NCBI RefSeq assembly: GCF_016834655.1
Contig: NZ_JAENHP010000002.1
Location: 124,001 to 188,000, forward strand
Length of the DNA: 64,000 bases
Direction of reading: 5' to 3'
Source: Paractinoplanes ovalisporus
GTDB taxonomy: Bacteria > Actinomycetota > Actinomycetes > Mycobacteriales > Micromonosporaceae
Position numbers and translations under genes: made by a program. Numbering within the stretch: position 1 is the stretch's first letter; each line of letters opens with the position of its first letter. Shown here in pieces: positions 7,594 to 14,617 of the stretch. A model generated the notes under the pieces. It was not told the DNA's origin, did no database searches, and worked only from the letters and a program-made list of their open reading frames with translations.

Positions 7594-8462
7594 GGCTGTC
7601 GCCGCAGGTGGGGGAGGACCGGGAGGACGGCCGCGCCCATCAGCACGCCACCCCAGACCGCCGAGGCGGGCAGGTCGAGGAAGACGGCGTGGGCGAGCAC
7701 GGAGGAAGCGTACGTCCAGAGCCAGAGCGCGAGCAGGGGAGCGTCGCGATCTGTGGACAACCGCCCGAGGCGGCCGGCACCGGCTGTGGACAACCGGGCG
7801 GTTCCGGCTTGACAGGCTGTAGCGTCGGCCTCTCCTTCTTCCCCAGGGCGGGTGGGGGTTAGGGATGGCCGAACAGCGATCTTGGAGAGAAGACGATCAA
7901 GGGTCGTCATCAGGACCACGGCGAAACCCAGCCAGCCCAGGTAATTGCCGACCGGGATGCCGGGAACGCCAGGGAGCGCGGGCGTAGGCGACAGCCACCG
8001 CCAATACCCCTCGGCCACCATCTGCGGGTCGAGGAACAGGTCCCACGCGGCCAGGCCGAACGCGGCCACCGCGACCCGCGCCCAGCGCCCGACCGGCAGG
8101 CGCCGCGCGGCCAGCCAGGCCGGCCACGCCATCCACGTCCAGGCCAGCGGGATGATCAGCGGGACGCCGAGCAGCTTCGGGCCGAGCTGGCCGGAATAGT
8201 CGTACGTGCCGAACGGGAAGCCGGTGGCCACGCCGACCGCCTCGACCGCGAAACCGCCCAGCGTGGCCGTCCCGACCAGGGCCAGGGCCGCGCGCGGGCC
8301 GCGGGTGAGCAGCGCGTGCGAGACCGAGAGCACGTAGCCGAGCACGACCGTCGCCACGGTGAACGCGGCCCGGGTCTCGCCGGAGGTCAGGGGGTAGCAG
8401 ATCTGGGCCAGGACGAGCAGTCCGAGCAGGGCCCAGGGAATAGGGTCTGTCCTGCCGATCAC
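7590..8462 (-). CDS. cruF: CruF-type carotenoid 1',2'-hydratase (DUF422 family) with in-frame repeat insertion
   Basis: The protein has 290 residues and about seven hydrophobic segments. Motifs include FPFGTYDYSGQLGPKLLGVPLIIPLAWTW and WDLFLDPQMVAEGYW, conserved in the CruF/bisanhydrobacterioruberin hydratase family, which adds water to a terminal carotenoid double bond. Two oddities: the GTG start (8460-8462) and first ~6 residues come from the left end of the MITE-like element, and residues ~195-240 (RPSLTPTRPGEEGEADAT onward, with two RLST motifs) are encoded by the DnaA-box repeat at 7752-7884 inserted in frame before the last two helices. The helices resume at LLALWLWTYASSVLAHAVFL. The enzyme may still fold because the insertion falls between helices, but activity is uncertain. 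Confidence 0.75.
   Translation of the reverse strand: MIGRTDPIPWALLGLLVLAQICYPLTSGETRAAFTVATVVLGYVLSVSHALLTRGPRAALALVGTATLGGFAVEAVGVATGFPFGTYDYSGQLGPKLLGVPLIIPLAWTWMAWPAWLAARRLPVGRWARVAVAAFGLAAWDLFLDPQMVAEGYWRWLSPTPALPGVPGIPVGNYLGWLGFAVVLMTTLDRLLSKIAVRPSLTPTRPGEEGEADATACQAGTARLSTAGAGRLGRLSTDRDAPLLALWLWTYASSVLAHAVFLDLPASAVWGGVLMGAAVLPVLPHLRRQP
7752..7884 (+). repeat. DnaA-box pair repeat, copy 1 (inside cruF)
   Basis: The order is TGTGGACAA at 7752-7760, TGTGGACAA at 7785-7793 (each the reverse complement of the actinobacterial DnaA box TTGTCCACA), TTGACA at 7809-7814, then GGGGGTTAGGGATGGCCG and a CGATCTTG tail to 7884. The second copy at 27864-27995 has the same order, the same 33-base box-to-box and 24-base box-to-TTGACA distances, and a near-identical 3' end. 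Copy 1 lies antisense to and inside cruF and keeps its frame open. Confidence 0.75.
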
Positions 8463-8607
8463 GAGGGGCTGCGGCGTGGCTCAGGCGGCGCCTGACGGCG
8501 TCCGCGAAGCGCCCACATACAACCCCGGTATGCGGCCGCTTCGCGGCCGACGCCAGCCACCACCTGAACCTCGCCTCGCTCCTTCGTGATCGACAGGACA
8601 GACCCTA
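8441..8607. mobile_element. MITE-like element, 167 bp, with long imperfect terminal inverted repeats
   Basis: The left end TAGGGTCTGTCCTGCCGATC (8441 on) and the right end (8581-8607) are inverted repeats matching at about 25 of 27 positions. The outermost TA on both sides could be a target duplication around GGGTCTGTCC ends, as with IS630/IS5-type elements. There is no transposase frame inside. Internal sequence is also partly palindromic (GGCGTCCGCGAAGC near 8498 against GCTTCGCGGCCGACGCC near 8550), so the whole element can fold on itself. The left end supplies the start codon of cruF and the right end supplies the TAG stop of the upstream GNAT gene. A 16-base solitary end is at 2171. Confidence 0.75.
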
Positions 8608-9183
8608 GAGACCGACAATGCCGGGGGCGTCTTCGGCGGGGCGCTCGGCGAGCGGGAGGTCACGGCCGAGGATCGCGAACGCGCGCTCGTCGCCGGGGAA
8701 CAGGAAGTGGCGCAGCACGTCGGAGAAACCGAAGCGGCGGTAGAGCCGCCAGGCCCGGGACTTCTGCTCGTCGGCCTCGGGGGTGGAGAGCAGCACGGTC
8801 TCGCCCTCGGCCATCGCCAGCAGGGCGCGCAGCTGGCGGGCGCCGACGCCGTGGCCCTGGGCGGCCGGGCGCACGTGCAGTTCGACGACCTCGAAGCAGC
8901 TGCTCAGCCAGCGCAGCCGGGACGGGTCGTCGAGGCTGGAACGCACCTGGTCGTGCCACCACTGGCCGGGGCCGGAGGTGTAGCCGTAGCCGAAACCGGC
9001 GAGCCGCCCGTCGGTGGTGAGGGTGGCGACCGCCCGGAATCCGGGCCGGCGCACGTGGGCGCCGATGTAGCCGCGGCGGGTCTGCAGCAGTTCCTGGCGA
9101 TAGCCCATCGCCTCGCCGTAGACGCCCACCACGTCGTCGAGCCGCCGCAGCAGATCGTCCGGCTGCCACGCCACGAGCCTCAT
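8605..9183 (-). CDS. GNAT-family N-acetyltransferase
   Basis: The protein has 192 residues from ATG 9181-9183 (MRLVAWQPDDLLRRLDDVV). A GNAT core is visible: LAGFGYGYTSG (β-strand region), VVELHVRPAAQGHGVGARQLRAL (motif A, acetyl-CoA pyrophosphate loop Q-x-x-G-x-G) and SRAWRLYRRFGFSDV (motif B). Its TAG stop lies in the right terminal repeat of the MITE-like element. It stands 16 bases downstream of the CrtA-like gene and reads in the same direction as the carotenoid genes. The substrate is unknown; a role in carotenoid formation is not indicated by sequence. Confidence 0.8.
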   Translation of the reverse strand: MRLVAWQPDDLLRRLDDVVGVYGEAMGYRQELLQTRRGYIGAHVRRPGFRAVATLTTDGRLAGFGYGYTSGPGQWWHDQVRSSLDDPSRLRWLSSCFEVVELHVRPAAQGHGVGARQLRALLAMAEGETVLLSTPEADEQKSRAWRLYRRFGFSDVLRHFLFPGDERAFAILGRDLPLAERPAEDAPGIVGL

Positions 9184-9199
9184 CGTCGAGTCACGCCCC

Positions 9200-9865
9200 T
9201 TAGTCCGCCGGGGCCGGGTCGTCCGGCGCCCAACCGAGCACTGCCCGGTCACCGCTGATCTCACGCACCGCGAACCGGGCGAAAAGCTCCTCGGCGTACC
9301 ACCGATCGGCCGGCGTCCGTGCGATGACCGCGCGATGCTCCGGCTGACGGTACGCGAATCGGGCCAGGTCCGCCGCATTGCGCCACACGCTGATCGTGCC
9401 CTGGAAGCCGATCGGCGCCTCACCGACCCCGAAGTGGGCCAGCAGCCCGGGCGCCTTCAGGGCTTCCCGGGCCACGGCCGGCACGGCCCGGTAGAACGTG
9501 ATCATCTTGCTGGGGCGCAGCCGGGCCCGGGTCAGCGCCAGAACCATCCCGTCGCCCGGCGACTCCGTTTGGGGCGACACCGTGAAGGGCGACACACCCG
9601 ACCACGCGCCCCGGCTGAGCAGCGGCTCCAGGTCGATCCGGGCCGCCGCCACCGCCAGTTTGTCCCATTTGGGCAGGTGGACGGGGGAATCACTCACGGT
9701 CAGGGCCGCGTATCTGGTCAGATCGGCATCCGACGGCAGGAACCCCCGCGACGTACCGAGGAACTTCGCGAAGGACGCCTGGAACCGGCCGGGGAAGGCG
9801 ACCCGGAACATGGCCGCACCGACCAGGCGCCCCGGCACCCGCCAGACGTGCAGCGTGACCGGCAT
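9200..9865 (-). CDS. CrtA-like (spheroidene monooxygenase family) protein
   Basis: The protein has 221 residues. It starts at ATG 9863-9865, overlapping the YbaK stop by one base (TGATG). The segment GFQGTISVWRNAADLARFAYRQPEHRAVIARTP near residues 150-185 is the conserved C-terminal signature of the spheroidene monooxygenase family, heme-type keto-group-forming enzymes in purple bacteria. Actinobacterial members are usually annotated by homology only. Its position in the same minus-strand block as CrtI, GT2 and CruF suggests a keto-carotenoid modification, but GNAT and the MITE lie between. It could instead be a DUF3291-like monooxygenase of other function. Confidence 0.6.
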   Translation of the reverse strand: MPVTLHVWRVPGRLVGAAMFRVAFPGRFQASFAKFLGTSRGFLPSDADLTRYAALTVSDSPVHLPKWDKLAVAAARIDLEPLLSRGAWSGVSPFTVSPQTESPGDGMVLALTRARLRPSKMITFYRAVPAVAREALKAPGLLAHFGVGEAPIGFQGTISVWRNAADLARFAYRQPEHRAVIARTPADRWYAEELFARFAVREISGDRAVLGWAPDDPAPAD

Positions 9866-10353
9866 CAGGCCACGTCGGTGGGGGTGCCGTCGGTGACGCG
9901 CACCAGTTCCGCGTACGTGATGGGGAACACGGCCTGGGGCACCCCGCCCGCCGCCCAGACGTCGCGGAACCCGGCCAGGGCGGTGTCGACCAGGGTGCGT
10001 ACGGGCTTGGGGTGCCCCAGCGGCGCCACCCCGCCGATCGCCTGACCGGTGTGGGTGCGGACGAACTCGGGCGTGGCCCGGCGCAGCTTCGTGATGCCCA
10101 GCGCGGCCGCGACCTTGGCCGTGTCGACCCGGTGGGCCCCCGAGGTGAGCACGAGCAGCGGTTCGCCGTCGGCGTCGAAGATGAGCGAGTTGGCGATCTG
10201 GCCGACCTCGATGCAGAGCGCCTCGGCCGCCGCGGCCGCGGTGTGCGCGCCCTCGTCCAGGATGACGACCAGCGACGGCGCGTCGTCGGCGGTGTGCGCG
10301 CCCGCGGCGTCCAGGGCGTCCTGCACGGCGATGACGTTGGGGTGTTCCCTCAT
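9865..10353 (-). CDS. YbaK/EbsC-type aminoacyl-tRNA deacylase
   Basis: The protein has 162 residues from ATG 10351-10353 (MREHPNVIAVQDALDAAG). The YbaK fold motifs are present: ALCIEVGQIANSLIFDADGEPLLVLTSGAHRVD (residues ~45-78), with the conserved K at VAAALGITKLRRATPEFV, and the loop TGQAIGGVAPLGHP (residues ~105-120). This family hydrolyses mischarged tRNAs such as Cys-tRNA(Pro) or related substrates, acting in trans. It overlaps the CrtA-like start by 1 nt and follows the flavocytochrome by 10 nt, so it is part of the operon. A longer frame upstream overlaps the flavocytochrome and is not preferred. Confidence 0.85.
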   Translation of the reverse strand: MREHPNVIAVQDALDAAGAHTADDAPSLVVILDEGAHTAAAAAEALCIEVGQIANSLIFDADGEPLLVLTSGAHRVDTAKVAAALGITKLRRATPEFVRTHTGQAIGGVAPLGHPKPVRTLVDTALAGFRDVWAAGGVPQAVFPITYAELVRVTDGTPTDVA

Positions 10354-10363
10354 CAGCCCATTC

Positions 10364-11626
10364 TCACCACCCGAACCGCTCCCGGTGCAGGCGGGCCGGG
10401 GGTACGCCGACCTGGCGGGCGGCTCGGAACACCGAAGCGGTCCAGGCGTCGGGCCCGCAGACGTACACATCGTGGCCGGCGATGTCGGGGGACAGCAGCC
10501 GCAGCGCCTCGGCGTCGTCGTGGTCGGCATACTCGGCGGGCAGCCACGACCCGGCCTCGGCGCGCGGCCCGACCAGCGGCACCAGCCGCACCCCGCGATG
10601 CTCGGCCAGCCACTCGAGCTCGTTCAGGAACGCCACCTCGTGCGGATGGCGGGTGCGATAGACGAGGGTGGCCTTCCCGTTTCCGTACGGGAGGTCCCAC
10701 AGCAACGCCAGCAGCGGCGTCACCCCGACCCCGCAGGCGAGCATGGTCACCGGTCCACCGCCGTACGTGGCCGCGGTCATCCGCCCGTACGGGCCCTCGA
10801 TCAGCACTTTTGTCCCGGGGCGCAGCGTCGCCACCCGGGAGCTGCCGTCGCCCACCACCTTGACCGTGATCCGCAGGGCGTCGCTGCGCGGCGGTCCGGA
10901 CAGCGAGAACGGGTTGCCGCGCATCGCCCCCTTGCCGTCGAGGAAACGCCACACGAAGAACTGGCCGGCCCGTACGGGAAGCCGGTCGAGACGCCGCCCG
11001 CTCAGATAGACCGACACCAGGCCGGGTGCCTCGGGGTCGACGTGATCGACGGTGAGCCGGTGCCGCAGCGTGCGCAACACCGGCAGGCCGAGCCGGAACA
11101 CCAGCACTGAACCGGCCGCGACCGCGTAGAGGCCCCACCAGTAGGCCCGGGCCGCCGGGGAACGGAAGTCACTGCCCAGCAGCAGCATGTGCGGCAGGGC
11201 CAGTCCGACGCCCAGATAGGCGTACAGGTGCAGCAGATGCCACGACTCGTAACGCATCCTCCGGCGCAGACGGCGCACCGAGGTGACCACGACGAGGACC
11301 AGCGCGACAAAAGCCACATAGGCCCACAGCATTCCCGGGTCGGAGGCCCTCATCCCGTACGCGATCAGGGCGAGCACCACGTGGGTCAGCAGCAGTTGGA
11401 ACGAGGCGAAACCCGTCCACCGGTGCCATCGGGCGAGCGTGTCCTGCCCGTACGCCCGCTCGATCCACGGGATCCGGGCCATGAGCACGACCTGCAGGAG
11501 CAGCAGATCGGCCGACCACAACGCCGCCAGCCGCCCCCACGCGGCGACTCCGGCGGGCGCGTCGTCCAGGCCCACCGTACACAGTGCCGTGACGATGAGC
11601 AGGGAGAGGACGAGCACGATCCGCAC
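10364..11626 (-). CDS. Ferric reductase-like flavocytochrome (membrane heme domain + FAD/NAD reductase)
   Basis: The protein has 420 residues. Residues 1-190 contain five to six membrane segments with paired histidines typical of ferric reductase-like domains (WHRWTGFASFQLLLTHVVLA; ESWHLLHLYAYLGVGLALPHML). Residues ~200-300 form an FAD-binding barrel (FFVWRFL, GNPFSLSGPP) and residues ~300-415 an NAD-binding domain (MLACGVGVTPLLALLW; VYVCGPDAWTASVFRAAR). It passes electrons from NAD(P)H through FAD and heme across the membrane. Possible acceptors include ferric iron or a partner oxygenase; none is proven. The GTG start at 11626 has no strong ribosome site. It is the first gene of the minus-strand block. 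Confidence 0.85.
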   Translation of the reverse strand: MRIVLVLSLLIVTALCTVGLDDAPAGVAAWGRLAALWSADLLLLQVVLMARIPWIERAYGQDTLARWHRWTGFASFQLLLTHVVLALIAYGMRASDPGMLWAYVAFVALVLVVVTSVRRLRRRMRYESWHLLHLYAYLGVGLALPHMLLLGSDFRSPAARAYWWGLYAVAAGSVLVFRLGLPVLRTLRHRLTVDHVDPEAPGLVSVYLSGRRLDRLPVRAGQFFVWRFLDGKGAMRGNPFSLSGPPRSDALRITVKVVGDGSSRVATLRPGTKVLIEGPYGRMTAATYGGGPVTMLACGVGVTPLLALLWDLPYGNGKATLVYRTRHPHEVAFLNELEWLAEHRGVRLVPLVGPRAEAGSWLPAEYADHDDAEALRLLSPDIAGHDVYVCGPDAWTASVFRAARQVGVPPARLHRERFGW

Positions 11627-11701
11627 GAGTCGTGACCGTACGTTTCCGCAGGCCGCAGCGGCAGGGCCGGGTGAACAACCCCTCGGTTTCCGCGTTTTCC
11701 G

Positions 11702-12496
11702 TTATTTCCGTACGCCGGTGGCCTCTTCACTGGCGTCCCACAGGCGCGCGGCCAGCGCCGGATCACTGGCGTGCGGAGCCGGCCGGGCCACCTCGTGCCC
11801 CACGTAGTAGGCGCCGTCGACCAGGTTCTCGTTGTTCGCCAGCCACACCAGCAGCGCGCCCGCCTTCTCGGGCGTGACCAGCCCCGGCGCGTACTTGTAG
11901 AAGAAGCGGACGGCCCGGCCCGCGCCGAAGTTGGTGCGGACGACGCCCGGGTGGAACGAGACGCTGGTGATCTCGGGCCAGCGGCGGGCGGCCTCGGCCG
12001 CGAAGAGGATGTTGGCCGCCTTGGCCGCGCCGTACCGCGGGAACGGGGAGAAACGTGCGGGGTCGCCGGCGAAGTCGTCCGGGTCGACGGCGGCGCGCAT
12101 GTGGGCCCGCGACGCCGTGCTGATCACCTTGCCGCCGGCCAGCCGGTCGCGCAGCAGGTGGGTGAGCAGGAACGGCGCCAGGTGGTTGCCCTGGATCGTG
12201 GCCTCGAACCCGTCCCGCGTACGGCGGTAGCGCTCGACCATGCCGCCCGCGTTGCCGGCCAGGACGTCGATCTTCGGGTACGCGTCGCGGAGCTGGGCGG
12301 CCAGGTCGCGTACCTGGTCGAGGTCTTCGAAGTCGGCTCGGAAGGCGCGGGCGTTCGGTACCTTCCGCGCGGCCGCTTCCAGGCGTGACGGGGTGCGGCC
12401 GACCAGCACCACCTCGTCGCCCTGAGCCGCGATTTGTTCGGCCGCGGCCAGGCCCACACCCGAGCTGGCGCCGGTGATCACGACGGTCCGGGGCAT
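11702..12496 (-). CDS. Short-chain dehydrogenase/reductase
   Basis: The protein has 264 residues. The classical SDR motifs are present: TGASSGVGLAAAEQ (cofactor loop), LAGNAGGM, a serine-containing ISTASRAHM and the YGAAK catalytic pair. GRTPSRLE after strand β2 suggests NADP preference (inference). A strong ribosome site AAGGAGG stands just before ATG 12494-12496. The gene is divergent from the MarR-GNAT regulator, and the palindrome between them makes it the likely regulated target. The substrate is unknown. Confidence 0.88.
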   Translation of the reverse strand: MPRTVVITGASSGVGLAAAEQIAAQGDEVVLVGRTPSRLEAAARKVPNARAFRADFEDLDQVRDLAAQLRDAYPKIDVLAGNAGGMVERYRRTRDGFEATIQGNHLAPFLLTHLLRDRLAGGKVISTASRAHMRAAVDPDDFAGDPARFSPFPRYGAAKAANILFAAEAARRWPEITSVSFHPGVVRTNFGAGRAVRFFYKYAPGLVTPEKAGALLVWLANNENLVDGAYYVGHEVARPAPHASDPALAARLWDASEEATGVRK

Positions 12497-12516
12497 GCGG
12501 GCCTCCTTTTTCCTTT

Positions 12517-12536
12517 TCTCTGACTAGAGTCAGAGA
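12517..12536. promoter_or_regulatory. Perfect palindromic operator between SDR and MarR-GNAT genes
   Basis: TCTCTGACT (12517-12525) and AGTCAGAGA (12528-12536) are exact 9-base arms around an AG centre. TAGAGT (12525-12530) inside it is a good -10 box, 8 bases before the GTG of the MarR-GNAT gene, so binding here would block both transcription start and the leaderless mRNA. This is the classic place for a MarR operator; binding is inferred. Confidence 0.7.
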
Positions 12537-12538
12537 TT

Positions 12539-13468
12539 GTGGATCAGATCGAGCTGGTACGCGACTTCAACCGGTACTACACGCAACGCCTCGGCGTCCT
12601 CAACGATCATTACCTGGGACAGGGACGCCCGCTGAGTGAGGCGCGTCTGCTGTTCGAGATCGGCGGCGCCGGCGCCGGCCTGCGCGACCTGCGGACCCGG
12701 ATGGGGCTCGACTCGGGCTACCTCAGCCGGTTGCTGCGCTCGCTGAGCGACCAGGGGCTCGTCTCGGTCGACCCGCACCCGGGCGACGGCCGCAGCCGGA
12801 TCGCCACCCTCACCCGGGCCGGGCGCCGCGAGCTCGACGACCTGAACTCGCGGTCGCGCGACAGCATCGCGGCGCTGCTCGAGCCGCTCACCGAGGCGCA
12901 GCGGTCGAAGCTGGTCGGGGCGCAGGAGCAGATCCGGCGTCTGCTGCGACTGGCTGCCGTCACCCTCTCGCCCGTGGCCGATGACGATCCGTCCGTACGG
13001 GGCTGCCTCACCTCGTACGGGAAGGAACTGGCTCTTCGCTTTCCCGAGGGATACGACCCGGCCACTTTGATCGCGCCGGGGACGCTCGGCACCGGGACTG
13101 TCCTGCTGGCTCGCGAGGAAGGCGTGCCGGTGGGCTGCGGGTTGTGGCAGTTGCTCTCACCGGGCGTCTCTTCGGGCGTTGCTTCGGGTGTCTCTTCAGG
13201 CGTTGCTTCGGGCGCCGCTTCGGGTGTCGCTGAGATCCGGCACCTCTGGGTGGCCGCCGACGCGCGCGGGTACGGGTTGGGGCGGCGGCTGCTGAGCGCG
13301 CTCGAGCAGGATGCTTTGTCGCACGGGATCGGGGTCGTGCGGCTGGGGACGCATCCGTCGCTGGGCGAGGCGATCGCGCTCTACCGGGCGGCGGGATACC
13401 GCGAGATTCCCTCGTACGACTCGTCGCCGTACAACCAGCTCGCTTTCGAGAAGGCTCTAGTACTTTAG
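12539..13468 (+). CDS. MarR-type regulator fused to a GNAT acetyltransferase
   Basis: The protein has 309 residues from GTG 12539. Residues 1-145 are a MarR winged helix (LSEARLLFEIGGAGAGLRDL, then LDSGYLSRLLRSLSDQGLV and DPHPGDGRSRIATLTRAG for the wing). Residues 150-309 are a GNAT domain (IRHLWVAADARGYGLGRRLL is the acetyl-CoA motif; VRLGTHPSLGEAIALYRAAGY is motif B). Such bifunctional MarR/GNAT proteins are known in actinobacteria. Between the domains' strands there is a low-complexity run of G-V/A-S/A-S residues (near 208-230) made by a 12-bp tandem repeat. Control of itself and the SDR through the palindrome is likely. Confidence 0.88.
   Translation: MDQIELVRDFNRYYTQRLGVLNDHYLGQGRPLSEARLLFEIGGAGAGLRDLRTRMGLDSGYLSRLLRSLSDQGLVSVDPHPGDGRSRIATLTRAGRRELDDLNSRSRDSIAALLEPLTEAQRSKLVGAQEQIRRLLRLAAVTLSPVADDDPSVRGCLTSYGKELALRFPEGYDPATLIAPGTLGTGTVLLAREEGVPVGCGLWQLLSPGVSSGVASGVSSGVASGAASGVAEIRHLWVAADARGYGLGRRLLSALEQDALSHGIGVVRLGTHPSLGEAIALYRAAGYREIPSYDSSPYNQLAFEKALVL
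13165..13233 (+). repeat. In-frame 12-bp tandem repeat (about 6 units) in the GNAT domain
   Basis: Units such as GGCGTCTCTTCG and GGCGTTGCTTCG recur about six times with small changes, encoding G-V-S-S / G-V-A-S steps. The repeat sits in the loop between two predicted β-strands just before the acetyl-CoA motif. Unit length is a multiple of three, so copy changes would alter the loop length without a frameshift. Confidence 0.75.
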
Positions 13469-13495
13469 GCCGGTCCGTCGCGGCCGCATCCTTCG

Positions 13496-13501
13496 TACGA
13501 T
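13496..13501 (+). promoter_or_regulatory. Candidate -10 box for a leaderless histidine-kinase transcript
   Basis: TACGAT ends 6 bases before the GTG at 13508. No convincing -35 is visible. Confidence 0.4.
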
Positions 13502-13507
13502 CGGAGC

Positions 13508-14617
13508 GTGCGCGAGCTTGTCCGCTCGGTGTGGCGGGAACCCCGGTCTCCCGGCGCGCCCGTCCGCGTCCGGCGTGACTGGGTGCTCCTGGGCCTCGTC
13601 GTGGTGCTCACTGTCCTCGAAGGAGTGCTGACCGGCGCCTACCCGGGCATGGTCCTCGGCCTCCTGCTGGCCCCGGCCGTGCTCTGGCGGCGCACCCACC
13701 CGCTGCCCGTGGTCGCGGTCGCGTTCGTGGCCTGCGGCGCGATCCCGTTCGTGCTCGGCTACGAGCCGAAGAACAACGCGCTGGCCTACCTTCTGATCCT
13801 CCCGTTCGCGCTGTTCCGCTGGGGCTCCGGGCGCGACGCGGTGATCGGCGGCCTGCTCATCCTCACCAAGATCACGGTGGCCGCGGTGTTCGGCCACATC
13901 GGCTACGACGACATGCTGCTCGGGTTCGTCGCGATGATCGCGGCGCTCGCGCTGGCCACCACGTTCCGCTACCGCGCCCGGCTCCTCGAACGCCGGCTCG
14001 ACGAGGCGAAACTGCTCGAACGCGAACGGCTCGCCCGCGACCTGCACGACACCGTGGCCCATCACGTCTCGGCGATGGCGATCCGGGCCCAGGCCGGCAT
14101 CGCGGTGGCGCAGCGACGGCCCGAGGCCGCGGTCGAGGCGCTGCGGCTCATCGAGACCGAGGCGAAGAACGCGCTGGCCGAGATGCGCACGATGGTGCGC
14201 GCGTTGCGTCATGCCGACCTCGCACCCAACCCCGGCCTCACCGACCTACGGGCCCTGGCCGGGGCGTCGTCGTCCGGCCCGCCCGTCGAGGTCGAGCTGG
14301 CCGGTGATCTCGACGACGTGCCCGCCACCGTCGGCACGGCCATCTACCGGCTGGCGCAGGAATCGGTGACCAACGCCCGGCGGCACGCGAAGGAGGCCAC
14401 CCGCATCGAGGTGCGCGTCGCGGCCGACGACGGTTATGTGCGGCTGCGGGTCAGTGACGACGGCGTTTCCGCCCATGCTTCCGGCTCGTCCGGTTTCGGC
14501 CTGGTCGGCATGAGCGAACGCGCGGGCCTGCTCGGCGGCACGTGCGAGGCCGGTCCCGCGCCCGGCCGCGGCTGGGTCGTGACCGCCGCCCTGCCCCGCA
14601 CGGGTGCGGCCGCCTGA
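13508..14617 (+). CDS. NarL-system sensor histidine kinase (HisKA_3)
   Basis: The protein has 369 residues. Residues ~25-160 hold about five membrane segments, with little extracytoplasmic sequence. The dimerisation box LLERERLARDLHDTVAHHVSAM near residues 170-190 contains the phosphorylated histidine (H in RDLHD). The ATPase domain has YRLAQESVTNARRHA (N box) and GFGLVGMSERAGLLGG (G box). The stop overlaps the response-regulator start (TGATG), so the pair is co-translated. The signal sensed is unknown, but the membrane-embedded architecture suggests envelope or membrane stress. Confidence 0.9.
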   Translation: MRELVRSVWREPRSPGAPVRVRRDWVLLGLVVVLTVLEGVLTGAYPGMVLGLLLAPAVLWRRTHPLPVVAVAFVACGAIPFVLGYEPKNNALAYLLILPFALFRWGSGRDAVIGGLLILTKITVAAVFGHIGYDDMLLGFVAMIAALALATTFRYRARLLERRLDEAKLLERERLARDLHDTVAHHVSAMAIRAQAGIAVAQRRPEAAVEALRLIETEAKNALAEMRTMVRALRHADLAPNPGLTDLRALAGASSSGPPVEVELAGDLDDVPATVGTAIYRLAQESVTNARRHAKEATRIEVRVAADDGYVRLRVSDDGVSAHASGSSGFGLVGMSERAGLLGGTCEAGPAPGRGWVVTAALPRTGAAA

